In this document: piece after piece, positions 26,828 through 36,491 of the stretch
Position numbering within the stretch: the stretch's first letter is position 1
Layout: each line of letters opens with the position of its first letter
Origin: an uncultured Thiohalocapsa sp.
GTDB taxonomy: Bacteria; Pseudomonadota; Gammaproteobacteria; Chromatiales; Chromatiaceae
Direction of reading: 5' to 3'
DNA: 64,000 nucleotides
NCBI RefSeq assembly: GCF_913062725.1
Contig: NZ_CAJXWY010000004.1
Span: 1-64,000 of the forward strand
The notes under the pieces: generated by a model
Databases searched by the model: none
What the model saw: the letters and a program-made list of their open reading frames with translations, nothing else
What the model was told of the DNA's origin: nothing
Made by a program: the position numbers and the translations under genes

Positions 26828-26997
26828 CGGCTCGCGCGCCGGCGGGGATTACGGACTGTATTCATACCGGGCACGCCCGGCGCACGGCGATTACCCACAC
26901 ACGCTTCGGCGGACGACACCCATCGGCGCCGCACATTCGCTTTTGGCGGATCAGGAGGGCGGCGGCGCACGAGCGTGTCGAGCCCCGGTCGGTGCCC

Positions 26998-27016
26998 GGC
27001 CGGAAAACCGGCCTTT
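26998..27016. terminator. Hairpin between the RuBisCO-like and mqo-like genes
   Basis: GGCCGG, then AAAA, then CCGGCC followed by TTT. The 6-bp G/C stem with a short T-run sits between the convergent ends of the two genes. The T-tract is weak, so efficiency is uncertain. Confidence 0.4.
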
Positions 27017-27021
27017 GCGCC

Positions 27022-28422
27022 TCAGCCGACCGCAGCGAGCGGGGGTGACGGGACGTTGCGGGTGTCCTCGTGGCCGTCGAGCAGCTCGCGCTCGAAGCCC
27101 GCCCAGTCGACCCGGGCCCCCAAATGCGCGGCCACGAGTCGCATATCCTGCTCGGCATTGCCGAGGCAGCTGGTGCCGCCGGGCGACGGCGTCATGTTGA
27201 AGACGATACCGTGGCCGTCGATGATCTTCACTTCGCCCATTTTCAGCTCGCGCGTGCGCCGATCAATGAGCTGCGGGCGCACGCCGCCGTAGCCATGGGC
27301 GTACGCGATATCCCGCACCGCAAGCTGCGGGACGATCTTGCGGATTTCACGCAGGAACAGGCGCCGGTTGAGCCAGGGCACTTCGTAGAGGAAATTGCGC
27401 AGCACATAGTTGCGCACGTCGGCGACCTTCAGCAGGTTCCAGAGCGTCGCCACCACGTCCCGGTCCAGATTCAGCACCGAGAAGAAGTCGCGGATGGTGG
27501 CGGGGTTGTAGCGCTCCAGCATGGGCAACATGAGCGCCGTGGGGCCGAAGCGGGTCTTGCCGTCGGTGGCGATGTCACGATCGCCATGGACCGCGGCGAA
27601 GGGGAGTGCCGGGTTCTGTACCGTGTAGACCTTGCCGTTGAGTGCCTGCGGCGCGAAATAGAACGAGCCCGCCATGGGCAGACAGGAATACTCGAGGCCG
27701 AAGCCCATGCGCTGCGCCATCAGGAGCGAATGCCCGCCGGCGCAGACCACCACGGAGCGCGCCAGCATGGGGCCGCGGTTGGTCTGGAGCACATAGCCGT
27801 CCCCATCCTTGGCGATGTCCGCGACGGCGGTGTTGTAGAGCTGACTGACATGCCGCTCGGGCGCCCGGTCCAGACGTTCGCATTGGGCGGAAAAGGACTC
27901 CGACAGGGCCTGGAAGTCCACCGCGCAATAGTCATCCGGCGTGCCGGTGGCGACGATCGCCTCGCGCCGATGCGCACCCTGCACCAGTGCAACATTGGGC
28001 TCCAGGTCGGCGATGTCGTCGCGCTCGAGCAGCTGCATGCGCGGATACAGGCCACGGAATTCGTCGAAGCGGCGGCGGAGATAGTCGCACTCCCGCGCAC
28101 CCACACCCAGCACCATCTTCGGCATGCGGTGGATGATCCGATCGCGCTCCGCCGCCGGCAGCTTGGTGGCGTAGTTGACGATCATCGACGCGGTGCGCTT
28201 CACCGCCGCCGCCTTCTCCAGGGTGTAATTGGTCTCGATGTCGCCGCAGTGAATGGTCTGGCTGTTGTTGTGGGCGTGGGAGTTCACCTGCGCCGGGCGC
28301 TCGCGGCGCTCGACCAACAGCAGGCGCTTCAGGTCCGTAAACCGCGCCAGCTCGTAGAGCAGCGCAGTACCGCTCACACCGCCGCCGACGATGATGCAGT
28401 CGTAGTGCGTGGAGGCCGTCAT
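27022..28422 (-). CDS. mqo: Malate:quinone oxidoreductase-like FAD protein
   Basis: 466 aa. The N-terminal DCIIVGGGVSGTALLYELAR is a dinucleotide-binding motif for FAD. VNSHAHNNSQTIHCGDIETN, GKTRFGPTALMLPMLERY and a C-terminal FNMTPSPGGTSCLGNAEQD follow the malate:quinone oxidoreductase family. That peripheral membrane enzyme passes electrons from malate to quinone. It is slightly shorter than typical Mqo (about 490-500 aa), and a related 2-hydroxyacid oxidase cannot be excluded. Transcribed alone towards the RuBisCO-like gene. Confidence 0.75.
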   Translation of the reverse strand: MTASTHYDCIIVGGGVSGTALLYELARFTDLKRLLLVERRERPAQVNSHAHNNSQTIHCGDIETNYTLEKAAAVKRTASMIVNYATKLPAAERDRIIHRMPKMVLGVGARECDYLRRRFDEFRGLYPRMQLLERDDIADLEPNVALVQGAHRREAIVATGTPDDYCAVDFQALSESFSAQCERLDRAPERHVSQLYNTAVADIAKDGDGYVLQTNRGPMLARSVVVCAGGHSLLMAQRMGFGLEYSCLPMAGSFYFAPQALNGKVYTVQNPALPFAAVHGDRDIATDGKTRFGPTALMLPMLERYNPATIRDFFSVLNLDRDVVATLWNLLKVADVRNYVLRNFLYEVPWLNRRLFLREIRKIVPQLAVRDIAYAHGYGGVRPQLIDRRTRELKMGEVKIIDGHGIVFNMTPSPGGTSCLGNAEQDMRLVAAHLGARVDWAGFERELLDGHEDTRNVPSPPLAAVG

Positions 28423-28745
28423 CGTTTTCTACTCCTCAACGTGCGGGCACAGCGCGGGCTGCACCCCAGTGACACGCTAGGGTATGAGAGAGGCACCCCC
28501 AAGACCAGCCAATACCATCAGTTCAAAGTATTGATTTTTCCGATTATGACGCCTGTCGCCGGGCGAATGCCGTGACCAAAGCACCGCTGAGCGACACAAT
28601 ACGATTCGCCACCCAAGGCAACGCAATGCCCGGTGCGGCAGACGGATGCGGTCGTGGCAACCGATCTCGACGGGCCGCCGTGCTGCGGTGACGGCGAGCC
28701 CGCCGACTCGACGCGCCCCATCCGGGGCGGCTCGACGCCAGGTCG
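28423..28745. other. Intergenic region upstream of mqo-like gene
   Basis: About 320 bases with no supported gene. It should hold the mqo promoter, but no clear -35/-10 pair or palindrome was recognised. Short open frames here lack ribosome-binding sites. Confidence 0.5.
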
Positions 28746-28925
28746 TCAGTCGATGAACGGATTTTCCGACGCTTCGCCGTTGCCCGGATGCGCCTGGCGC
28801 TCCGGCGTCATCTCGACGGCGCTCGGTTGGCGGTCCACCTCCTGGACTGCCTCATCATCGGTCACCAGGGTCGCGCTAGAGACGCCGCCCACAACCAGCG
28901 CCGCGATGGCAAGTGCTTCAAGCAT
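28746..28925 (-). CDS. Small exported or membrane-anchored protein
   Basis: 59 aa from ATG 28925, with GGAG about 7 bases upstream (gcaggagtgacacc). It starts MLEALAIAALVVGGVSSATL, a hydrophobic segment like an uncleaved signal or single helix, followed by an acidic, Glu/Pro-rich tail ending ENPFID. An A/T-rich stretch upstream (28930-29010) could be its promoter. No family recognised; coding is supported mainly by the RBS and the signal-like start. Confidence 0.45.
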   Translation of the reverse strand: MLEALAIAALVVGGVSSATLVTDDEAVQEVDRQPSAVEMTPERQAHPGNGEASENPFID

Positions 28926-29295
28926 GGTGTCACTCCTGCGGATTCAGTGTTCAGTTGCATAGAAGTATATTAGCAAAATCTAATTCTACAAGTAACAAAT
29001 CGTAACAAGGCTCGATCATTTCCCGGAGATACCAGCGGTAAGCGGGGAGAACCCTTGGCCTTAGAACACTTAATGGGTAACGGGTCGCGCCAAACGACGC
29101 GCCCAGAAGCAGGAATAACACGAAAAGTGTTTAACGCCGGGCGCCCGTGTGGGCACCTGACGCGGTACTGCCGGCATGACGGCGGCTACCGATCGGTCGT
29201 CACGGCTCGATGCGGGCGCCCTGCGCAGGGTCTCGTCATGGTCGCCCGTGAGTGATACTGCAACGGTGCTGCTCACCAGTCGCCGGCGCGCCGCA
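28926..29295. other. Intergenic region, A/T-rich at its left end
   Basis: About 370 bases. The left 80 bases are A/T-rich and include TAATATA on the minus strand, a plausible -10 for the small gene. AACACTT near 29068 and AAGTGTT near 29125 form a short inverted repeat. Nothing else is recognised. Confidence 0.4.
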
Positions 29296-29625
29296 TCAGG
29301 ACCCGGCCTCCAGCGCACGCTGCGAGCGCGTTCGGAAGACTCGCATCTCTTTGGCAGCCTGCACGTCACCTTTGGATTCGGCGGTGGCGATGCCATGATC
29401 GAACGCGGTCATGGCCTCTTCGTGGCGCCCGGCGGCGGCGAGCGTCTTGCCATAAAGCTTCCACGCCGCAGAGTAGCCGGCGTCCATACGCACCGCTTCG
29501 GCGAGATGCTCCAGTGCCTCGTCGAGTTGCGCCTGTTTCAGGTACTCGTTGCCCAAACTGTAACGCAGCAACGCGGAGTCCTGCCCGCGGGCGCGCATGG
29601 TTTCAAGATTATCGATGATGCTCAT
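29296..29625 (-). CDS. Small tetratricopeptide-repeat protein
   Basis: 109 aa from ATG 29625 (AGGGGTGA upstream). Two TPR units are visible: SALLRYSLGNEYLKQAQLDE ... HLAEAVRMDAGYS, and AAWKLYGKTLAAAGRHEEAM ... FDHGIATAESKGD, then a basic helix. The size and layout match a widespread proteobacterial family of short TPR proteins likely to mediate protein contacts. It lies downstream of trkH on the same strand with about 200 bases between. Confidence 0.75.
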   Translation of the reverse strand: MSIIDNLETMRARGQDSALLRYSLGNEYLKQAQLDEALEHLAEAVRMDAGYSAAWKLYGKTLAAAGRHEEAMTAFDHGIATAESKGDVQAAKEMRVFRTRSQRALEAGS

Positions 29626-29776
29626 GCTGGCTTCACCCCTGTCGTCTCCTGCTTCGTGGCGGGCCCAGGGCACTATCCTGTCGCGGGCAGGTCGGTGAGG
29701 GCAAGGGCTTGCGCCAACACAAGCATCCATGCCGGCATCACCGGGGGCGCACCGTGCGCGGGCATGCCCCCAGGCG

Positions 29777-29800
29777 TGAGCACCAACGCCGCGGTGCTCA
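29777..29800 (-). terminator. Stem-loop downstream of trkH
   Basis: TGAGCACC (29777-29784) pairs perfectly with GGTGCTCA (29793-29800) about 35 bases after the trkH stop. There is no T-run, so it may be an RNA-stabilising hairpin or a factor-dependent end. Confidence 0.3.
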
Positions 29801-29833
29801 GTCGATGACCGGTCTGCAAGCCGACGGCGCGTC

Positions 29834-31288
29834 TCACCGCCGCCAGAACGCCGGCGTCAGCAGCACCAGGAGGGTGAAGATCTCGAGCCGCCCGAGCAGC
29901 ATCGCGAAGCACAGGATCCAGATGCCCGGGTCGTGCATGTCGAAGTAGTGGGCGCCGACGGTGGCGAGGCCGGGGCCCAGGTTGTTCATGCAGGCGGCCA
30001 CCGCCGAGAAGGAGGTGATCAGATCCAGCCCGGTCGCCGCGAGCGCCAGATACATGATCACGAAGGTCGCGACATACAGCGAGAAAAACCCCCAGACGGC
30101 ATCGATGATGCGATGATTGATGACCTTGTTGCCGACACGCACCGGCAGTTGTGCGCTCGGGTGAATCAGTCGGCCGATCTCGCGGATGCCCTGCTTGATG
30201 AGCAGCAGGAAGCGAATCTGCTTGATGCCGCCGCCGGTGGAGCCTGCACAACCGCCGACGAACGCAAGAAACAGGAGCAGGATCTCGATGAACGGCGGCC
30301 AATAGTAGAACTGCGCGGTCGTGAACCCGGTCGTCGTGCCCACCGAGACGACCTGGAACAAGCCCTTGGTGAAAGACTCCTCCCAGTCGATGTAGGTATC
30401 GGTGTAAAACAGCGCCACCGTGACGATGCCAGTGGTCACGGCGAGCAGCAGCAGGTAGGACCTGAACTCACTGTCCTGCGCATACACGCGCACATCCAGG
30501 CGTCGTAGCGCCACGAAGTGCAATGCGAAATTTACGCCGGACAGCAGCATGAACACCACCGCGATCATCTCGATCAGCGTGCTGTCGTAGTAACCGATGC
30601 TGGCGTCGTGGGTGGAGAAGCCACCGATGGCAACGGTACTGAAGGCATGGCTGATGGCATCGAAGACCGACATGCCCGCCGCCCAATAGGCGAGTGCACA
30701 GGCCACCGTCAGCCAAAGATAGATGAACCAGAGGGCTTTCGCCGTTTCCGTGATACGCGGCGTCAGCTTGGCGTCTTTCATGGGCCCCGGCGTCTCGGCA
30801 CGATAGAGCTGCATGCCGCCGACGCCGAGCATGGGCAACACGGCCACCGCCAAGACGATGATGCCCATGCCGCCCAGCCATTGCAGCTGCTGACGATACC
30901 AAAGCACCGAGTGCGGCAGCGCGTCGATGCCGAGGATCACTGTGGCCCCGGTCGTGGTCAGTCCCGAGAGCGACTCGAACACCGCGTCCGTCAGTGACAG
31001 ATCCGGCTCCGGCGATAACAGAAAGGGCAAGGCACCCGCGAGCCCCAGCGTCACCCAGAACAGCACCACCACCAGGAAACCGTCCCGCAGCCGCAGATCC
31101 TCCCGGACACGCGCCACCGGCAGCCAAATGACGAGCCCGGCGCCGAGCAACACCAGAAAGGCGTAGACAAAGGGCATGCCGCCGCCGTCGCCGTACAACA
31201 GCGCCACCGCCACCGGCGGCAGCATAGTGACGCTGAACACCATCAGCAGCAGGCCGAGCACCTTCTGGACGGTGGAGAAGCGTTTCAT
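29834..31288 (-). CDS. trkH: Trk-type potassium transporter, membrane subunit
   Basis: 484 aa, start MKRFSTVQKVLGLLLM at 31288. About ten hydrophobic helices alternate with pore-loop segments typical of the four TrkH selectivity filters (for example LSGLTTTGATVI, AFSTVAIGGFSTHDAS, VSVGTTTGFTTA and CAGSTGGGIKQIRFLLL). It imports K+ driven by ion gradient and ATP binding to TrkA. It is immediately downstream of trkA, with which it forms the complex, and at the distal end of the ntrYX operon. Confidence 0.93.
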   Translation of the reverse strand: MKRFSTVQKVLGLLLMVFSVTMLPPVAVALLYGDGGGMPFVYAFLVLLGAGLVIWLPVARVREDLRLRDGFLVVVLFWVTLGLAGALPFLLSPEPDLSLTDAVFESLSGLTTTGATVILGIDALPHSVLWYRQQLQWLGGMGIIVLAVAVLPMLGVGGMQLYRAETPGPMKDAKLTPRITETAKALWFIYLWLTVACALAYWAAGMSVFDAISHAFSTVAIGGFSTHDASIGYYDSTLIEMIAVVFMLLSGVNFALHFVALRRLDVRVYAQDSEFRSYLLLLAVTTGIVTVALFYTDTYIDWEESFTKGLFQVVSVGTTTGFTTAQFYYWPPFIEILLLFLAFVGGCAGSTGGGIKQIRFLLLIKQGIREIGRLIHPSAQLPVRVGNKVINHRIIDAVWGFFSLYVATFVIMYLALAATGLDLITSFSAVAACMNNLGPGLATVGAHYFDMHDPGIWILCFAMLLGRLEIFTLLVLLTPAFWRR

Positions 31289-31389
31289 GTGGATACGGGG
31301 GAGGCGCTGGCAACAAACAACGAATAACACACAACAAGACGCAACCCACCAGCGATCAAGCGCCGACGCCTGGCACCCCGCCGCTCTGT

Positions 31390-32763
31390 TCAAAAAAACG
31401 TGACGCCCACCTGGAACAATTTCTCGACTTCCGGCACCCGCAGCTTGTCCTGCAGGAACAGGATGACGTGGTCCTCGGACTCGATGACGGTGTCGTGGTG
31501 GGCGATGATGACCTCGTCGCCGCGGACGATGGCCCCGATGGTGGTGCCTTTGGGGAGCTTGATGGCCTCGATGGGCCGGCCGACGACCTTGCTCGAGCCC
31601 TCGTCGCCATGGGCGATGGCCTCAATGGCCTCGGCGGCGCCGCGCCGCAGCGAGTGCACCATCACCACGTCGCCGCGGCGCACGTGCTTGAGCAGACTGC
31701 CGATGGTGGCCTGCTGCGGCGAGATGGCGATGTCGATGGGGCCGGCCTGCACCAGATCCACATAAGCCGTGCGGTTGATGAGCGCCATGACCTTGCGCGC
31801 ACCCAGTCGCTTGGCGAGCATCGCGGAGAGGATATTGGCCTCATCGTCATCGGTGACGGCGCAGAAGACGTCGGTGTCCTCGACGTTCTCCTCCAGCAGC
31901 AGTTCTTCGTCCGCGGCGTCGCCATGCAGCACGATGGTGCGCTCCAAGGCCTCGGCGATGTGCTTGCAGCGGTCGAGATCCCGCTCGATGACTTTGACCC
32001 GATAGCGCTTCTCGGTGGCCCGGGCCAGGCGTGTGCCGATATTGCCACCGCCGGCGAAAATGAGGCGTTTGTAAGGCTTCTCCAGCCGTCGCAGCTCGCT
32101 CATCACCGAGCGGATATGCTTCGGCGCGGCGACGAAGAACACCTCGTCGTCGGCGTCGATGACGGTATCCCCTTCGGGCTGGATGGCCCGGTCATGGCGA
32201 TAGATGGCGGCGACGCGGGTGTCCACATGGGGCATGTGGTCGTAGAGGGTGCGCAGCTCATGCCCCACCAGCGGTCCACCGTAGTAGGCGCGTACTGCCA
32301 CCAGCCGTACACGTCCGCCGGCGAAGTCTGTCACCTGCAGCGCGCCCGGATTCTCGATGAGCCGCAGGATGTAGTCCGTCACCAACTGTTCAGGACTGAT
32401 GCGCACATCGATGGGCAGCGCACCGGGTCCGAAGAGCCGGTCCTGCGCCATGAAACCGGGGGCACGCACCCGGGCGATCTTGGTGGGCGTGTGAAACAAG
32501 GTATAGGCCACCTGACAGGCGACCATATTCGTCTCGTCACTGTTGGTGACGGCGATGATCATTTCCGCATCCTCGGCGCCGGCACGGGCCAGAACATCCG
32601 GATGGGCGCCGTGGCCTTGCAGCGTGCGCAGATCGAAGCGGTCGGCGAGCTCGCGCAAGCGGCCGCCGTCGGTATCCACCACGGTGATGTCGTTGGCCTC
32701 GCTCACCAGATTGGCGGCCACCGAGGTACCCACCTGGCCGGCACCGAGGATCAGGATCTTCAT
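31390..32763 (-). CDS. trkA: Trk potassium uptake regulator TrkA
   Basis: 457 aa. It starts [19 protein letters not shown], a Rossmann nucleotide-binding (RCK-N) motif, repeated midway as [17 protein letters not shown]. Each is followed by an RCK-C domain. Two RCK modules are the normal TrkA layout. It binds NADH/ATP and gates TrkH on the cytoplasmic face. It follows ntrX with about 80 bases between. Confidence 0.95.
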   Translation of the reverse strand: MKILILGAGQVGTSVAANLVSEANDITVVDTDGGRLRELADRFDLRTLQGHGAHPDVLARAGAEDAEMIIAVTNSDETNMVACQVAYTLFHTPTKIARVRAPGFMAQDRLFGPGALPIDVRISPEQLVTDYILRLIENPGALQVTDFAGGRVRLVAVRAYYGGPLVGHELRTLYDHMPHVDTRVAAIYRHDRAIQPEGDTVIDADDEVFFVAAPKHIRSVMSELRRLEKPYKRLIFAGGGNIGTRLARATEKRYRVKVIERDLDRCKHIAEALERTIVLHGDAADEELLLEENVEDTDVFCAVTDDDEANILSAMLAKRLGARKVMALINRTAYVDLVQAGPIDIAISPQQATIGSLLKHVRRGDVVMVHSLRRGAAEAIEAIAHGDEGSSKVVGRPIEAIKLPKGTTIGAIVRGDEVIIAHHDTVIESEDHVILFLQDKLRVPEVEKLFQVGVTFF

Positions 32764-32844
32764 GCGCGGACAGTCACGCGGGGCGAGGCGCGAGGCAAAA
32801 GACGTGCGGCGGCGCCTCGAAGCACCAGACGCGTGGCTCGATGC

Positions 32845-34212
32845 TCATCGGCGTTCTTTGATCTCGATCCCGAGCGAGCGCAGCTTACGATACAGGTGCG
32901 TGCGCTCCATACCCGCCTCTTTCGCCATCTTGGAGACGTTGCCGGCGTGTTTTTCCAGCTGGTATTCGAGGTAGGCCTTCTCGAATTGCTCCCGCGCCGA
33001 GCGCAGTGGCTGATCAAACGAGACCATGCCCTCCAGGGGCTGGGTGGGCACCGGCGGCACGGAGCCCAGGGCGGCCTCGACCTCGGTCTGGGTGATCTCG
33101 TCGCCGGCGCCGAGGATCAGCACCCGCTGCACCAGGTTCTTGAGCTCGCGGACATTACCGGGCCAGCTGTAGTTGCGCAGGAAGTTCTGCGCGCCGACGC
33201 TGAAGCGCCGGTAGGGCAGCTTCTCGTGGGTGGCAAAGTAATCCACATAGAAGTTCAGCAGGTCCGGGATATCCTCGGCGTGCTCGCGCAGCGGTGGCAC
33301 CTGCAGGGGGACCACATTGAGGTGATAGAAGAGATCTTCGCGGAAGGTGCCGGCACGCACCTCTTCTTTGAGATCACGGGAGGTGGCGGCGATGATGCGC
33401 ACGTCGATGGTGACGGGGTCGCTGCCGCCGACCCGCAGGAAGGAGCCCGTATCCAGGGCGCCGCGCAACTGCCCTTGCACCTCCAAATCCATGTCCGCCA
33501 CTTCGTCCAGCAGCAGGGTGCCGCCGGCGGCCTGCTCCAGGCTACCGTAGTGCAGATGACCGCCGTCCTCGCTGCCGAAGAGCTCCCGGGCGGCGTTGCC
33601 ACGGGTGATGGCGGAGACACCCAGATCCACGAACGGCCGCTCGCGTCGGGCGCTCTGGGAATGCAGGAAGCGCGCGAAGGTCTCACGCCCGCTGCCGGGC
33701 TCGCCGGTGATCAGCACCCAGGTGTCGTGCTGGGCGATGCGCTTCACCTGCTCGCGCAGGCGCTGCATCGCCGCAGAACGCCCGGCGGGCTCCTGCACCA
33801 GTGGCGCACGCCGGCGCAGGCCGACATTCTCGCGCTCGAGCTTGTCCGCCTCCAGCGCCCGCTCCACGGTCAGCAGCAGCTTGGCCATGGACAGCGGCTT
33901 TTCGAGGAAATCATAGGCGCCGAGACGGGTCGCCTCCACCGCGGTCTCGACGTTGCCGTGGCCGGACATCATGATCACCGGACAAGGCAAGCCATCGTCC
34001 TCGTCCCACTCCTTGAGCAGGCTGATGCCATCGAGATCCGGCATCCAGATATCGAGCAGCATCAGGTCCGGACGACGATCGCGCAGGGCGTGCCGTGCCG
34101 CCTCGCCATTCTCGGCACTGGTCACGGTATAGCCCTCATCCTCGAGGATATCCTGCACCGTCTCGCGGATGTCTGGCTCGTCGTCCACAACGAGGATATG
34201 GGTGGCAGTCAT
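32845..34212 (-). CDS. ntrX: NtrX-like response regulator lacking the GAFTGA loop
   Basis: 455 aa. Receiver domain: HILVVDDEPDIRETV with the phospho-Asp in LLDIWMPDLDG. AAA+ domain: ITGEPGSGRETFAR replaces the Walker A Lys by Arg. In place of ELFGxxxGAFTGA it has ELFGSEDGGHLHYGSLEQ. The C-terminus is a Fis-type HTH (KHAGNVSKMAKEAGMERTHL). The missing GAFTGA loop means it should not remodel sigma-54 polymerase; such NtrX-type proteins probably act as sigma-70 regulators. It starts inside the ntrY stop (4-base overlap) and pairs with that kinase. Confidence 0.88.
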   Translation of the reverse strand: MTATHILVVDDEPDIRETVQDILEDEGYTVTSAENGEAARHALRDRRPDLMLLDIWMPDLDGISLLKEWDEDDGLPCPVIMMSGHGNVETAVEATRLGAYDFLEKPLSMAKLLLTVERALEADKLERENVGLRRRAPLVQEPAGRSAAMQRLREQVKRIAQHDTWVLITGEPGSGRETFARFLHSQSARRERPFVDLGVSAITRGNAARELFGSEDGGHLHYGSLEQAAGGTLLLDEVADMDLEVQGQLRGALDTGSFLRVGGSDPVTIDVRIIAATSRDLKEEVRAGTFREDLFYHLNVVPLQVPPLREHAEDIPDLLNFYVDYFATHEKLPYRRFSVGAQNFLRNYSWPGNVRELKNLVQRVLILGAGDEITQTEVEAALGSVPPVPTQPLEGMVSFDQPLRSAREQFEKAYLEYQLEKHAGNVSKMAKEAGMERTHLYRKLRSLGIEIKERR

Positions 34213-36491
34213 GTCTCTCCTATCCGCCGCAGCGGCCTCGACGATGCAGCACTCGAATCGCGCCAGACCGGCAGTCTAGCCGTGAAGCGCGCCCCCTGCG
34301 CCGCATTCTCTGCCGCGATCATACCGCCGTGCTCTTCAATTATCTTCTTCACGATGGCAAGCCCGAGCCCGGTGCCCTTGGCCTTGGACGTGACATAGGG
34401 CTCGAACAGCCGGTCGAGGAGTACCGCGTCGATGCCGCCGCCGTTGTCTTCGATGGCGATTTCGAGGGCTGGTGTCTCGTCGCTGAAGGCATAGTGCGTT
34501 GCCACCCGAATGCGGCCGTCGGGACGACCTTCCAACGCCTCGATGGCGTTCTTCAGCAGGTTGTGAACGACCTGGCGCAAGCGCTTGGAGTCGCCGCGCA
34601 GCTTCGCCTCCGGCGCGCCCAGCTCGGCGTCGATACGCACCCTGCCCCCATGGTAGAGCTCCAGCACCTCGGTGATCAGGGCATCGACGGCGAACGGCTC
34701 GTCCTGGATCTCTGGTGTGCGCGCATAATTGGCAAAATCGTTCACCATGGCCTTCATGGCCTCCACCTGTTGGCCGATGGTGTGCGTGGCGCGGTCCACC
34801 ACGCGTGCCTCGGCCTCGGGCAGCTTCGCCAGCAGCTTGTGGCGCAGGCGCTCCGCCGACAACTGGATGGGGGTCAGTGGGTTTTTGATCTCATGTGCCA
34901 GACGTCGCGCCACCTCGCCCCAGGCGGCATCGCGCTGGGCGCGGATCAGGGTGGTGATGTCGTCGAACACCACGACATGGCCGCTGCCGCTGCCGTCGCC
35001 GGCGACCGCCGGCAGGGGACTGCCCCGACACATCAACACCTGCCGGCCGTCGCCGCCGAGCAGCGTCACCTCTTCGCGCCATTCCGCCGCCACCATGACA
35101 TGCCGACGCACGGACTCGGCCCAGGGCCCGAGCCTGTCGTCGGTCTGCTCCAGCTCGCCCAGTCCCAAGGCCGTCGCCTGGTAATCCGGCAACCGCAGGA
35201 TTTGCCGGGCGGCGGGATTCAGGGTCATGAGCCGGAGCTCGCCGTCCAGGGCGACGACACCGCTCGACAGCCGTCCCAGCACCGTCTCCAGATAGGCACG
35301 CTGCTCCTCCACGGCACGCTGGCTGCGCGCGGCCTCATCCCGCGCCTGGGCGATGCGTCGGGTCATGGCATTGAAGGAGGCCACCAGGAAGGCCAGCTCG
35401 TCGTCCTGCGCAGGCAGCGGCAGCCGCTGCTCGTAGTCGCCATCCGCCACCGCCCGGGTGCCGCGGGCGATGTCGGCCACGGGTCGCACCAGGCGCTGGG
35501 CGGTGCCAAAGGCCGCGAGCAGCGCCGCCAGCAGGCCGAACACCAGCACCAGCGACAACGTGAGCGAAAAGCTGAGCTTCAGCGAGCGGCGCAGGTAGGA
35601 CAGCTCGGTGTAGCGGTTGTAGGCATTTTCGAGCTTCGACGCCAGTTCGTCGATGCGCGCCGAGGTGGGGAAGATGGCCTGCATCAGCATGCGCCGCGCA
35701 CGCGGGTCGTTGACCACCACCCGCACCACCAGCTGGCCGTCCTCGGCGGGCTCGAGGCCCACATAGTCCACGCCCATACGCACGCCTTGCATCACCTCGC
35801 GGCCGGGGTGATTCGGCACCAACTGGGTGGGATCATCCATGGCCGTGCCCATCACCTGCCCGTTGGGCTCGAACACACTGAGCTCCAGCGCACCGGCCTG
35901 CCGGCGCAGCTCGTCCAGGGTCAGCGTGAGGGCCGTCACCGAGCGGTCTTCGATGCCGGCGAGGATCTGCTGGCTGTACTTCAGCAGCACCCGCTGGTTC
36001 AGATCGAGCGACGCCTGATTCAGCGCCAGGGCGTCTTCCATGGCGCTGTCGATCTGCACATCGAACCAGCTGTCGATCCCGCGCAGCAAAAAGCCCAGGG
36101 AATAGTAGTAGACCACCCCCACCGGCAGCAGCGAGATCAGCGCGAACAGCAGCACCATGCGTGCCGTGAGTCGCGAGCCGGGGGCGCCGCGGCGGCGCTG
36201 ATTCACCAGCCGCACCACATTGACACCCACCATTACCACCAGCGCGAACAGCCCCAGCAGCACCACCAGCAGCAGCGGCACGAAGGCGCGGCTCAGGATG
36301 TCGGAGTTCTGCACGGCGCTGCTCATCAAGTGCAGCGCGACCAAGAGCGCCAGCAGCAGGAGACCGGCGAAGAAGGTGCCGGGGTGCTTCCAGACCCGGC
36401 GCGGTGCCGGCTGCCGCGGCGGTGGCCCGGGCGGCTCACGCTGCGGCCGCTCTGACTGCGGCGTCAGGGCGTCAGCGGCCATTTGGTCCAC
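34209..36491 (-). CDS. ntrY: NtrY-like membrane sensor histidine kinase
   Basis: 760 aa; ATG 36482 is an alternative start. Two or three N-terminal hydrophobic helices, a periplasmic loop (FDVQIDSAMEDALALNQ) and another helix precede a HAMP domain, then a PAS-like region. The dimerisation box RLAHEIKNPLTPIQLSAERL carries the phospho-His. The ATPase part shows N-, G1- and G2-type motifs (HNLLKNAIEAL, IEDNGGGI, KGTGLGLAIVKK). It phosphorylates NtrX. Gene start overlaps the upstream DUF4390 gene by 28 bases. The signal sensed is unknown (redox or nitrogen in relatives). Confidence 0.9.
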   Translation of the reverse strand: MDQMAADALTPQSERPQREPPGPPPRQPAPRRVWKHPGTFFAGLLLLALLVALHLMSSAVQNSDILSRAFVPLLLVVLLGLFALVVMVGVNVVRLVNQRRRGAPGSRLTARMVLLFALISLLPVGVVYYYSLGFLLRGIDSWFDVQIDSAMEDALALNQASLDLNQRVLLKYSQQILAGIEDRSVTALTLTLDELRRQAGALELSVFEPNGQVMGTAMDDPTQLVPNHPGREVMQGVRMGVDYVGLEPAEDGQLVVRVVVNDPRARRMLMQAIFPTSARIDELASKLENAYNRYTELSYLRRSLKLSFSLTLSLVLVFGLLAALLAAFGTAQRLVRPVADIARGTRAVADGDYEQRLPLPAQDDELAFLVASFNAMTRRIAQARDEAARSQRAVEEQRAYLETVLGRLSSGVVALDGELRLMTLNPAARQILRLPDYQATALGLGELEQTDDRLGPWAESVRRHVMVAAEWREEVTLLGGDGRQVLMCRGSPLPAVAGDGSGSGHVVVFDDITTLIRAQRDAAWGEVARRLAHEIKNPLTPIQLSAERLRHKLLAKLPEAEARVVDRATHTIGQQVEAMKAMVNDFANYARTPEIQDEPFAVDALITEVLELYHGGRVRIDAELGAPEAKLRGDSKRLRQVVHNLLKNAIEALEGRPDGRIRVATHYAFSDETPALEIAIEDNGGGIDAVLLDRLFEPYVTSKAKGTGLGLAIVKKIIEEHGGMIAAENAAQGARFTARLPVWRDSSAASSRPLRRIGET

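Noticed and set aside
31468-34398. Very long rightward open frame opposite trkA and ntrX
   Set aside because: It is the complement of GC-rich genes with clear homology; residues are His/Gln/Asp-rich and there is no RBS.
34095-36455. Rightward open frame opposite ntrY
   Set aside because: Antisense shadow of the sensor kinase; composition is repetitive and no motif is found.
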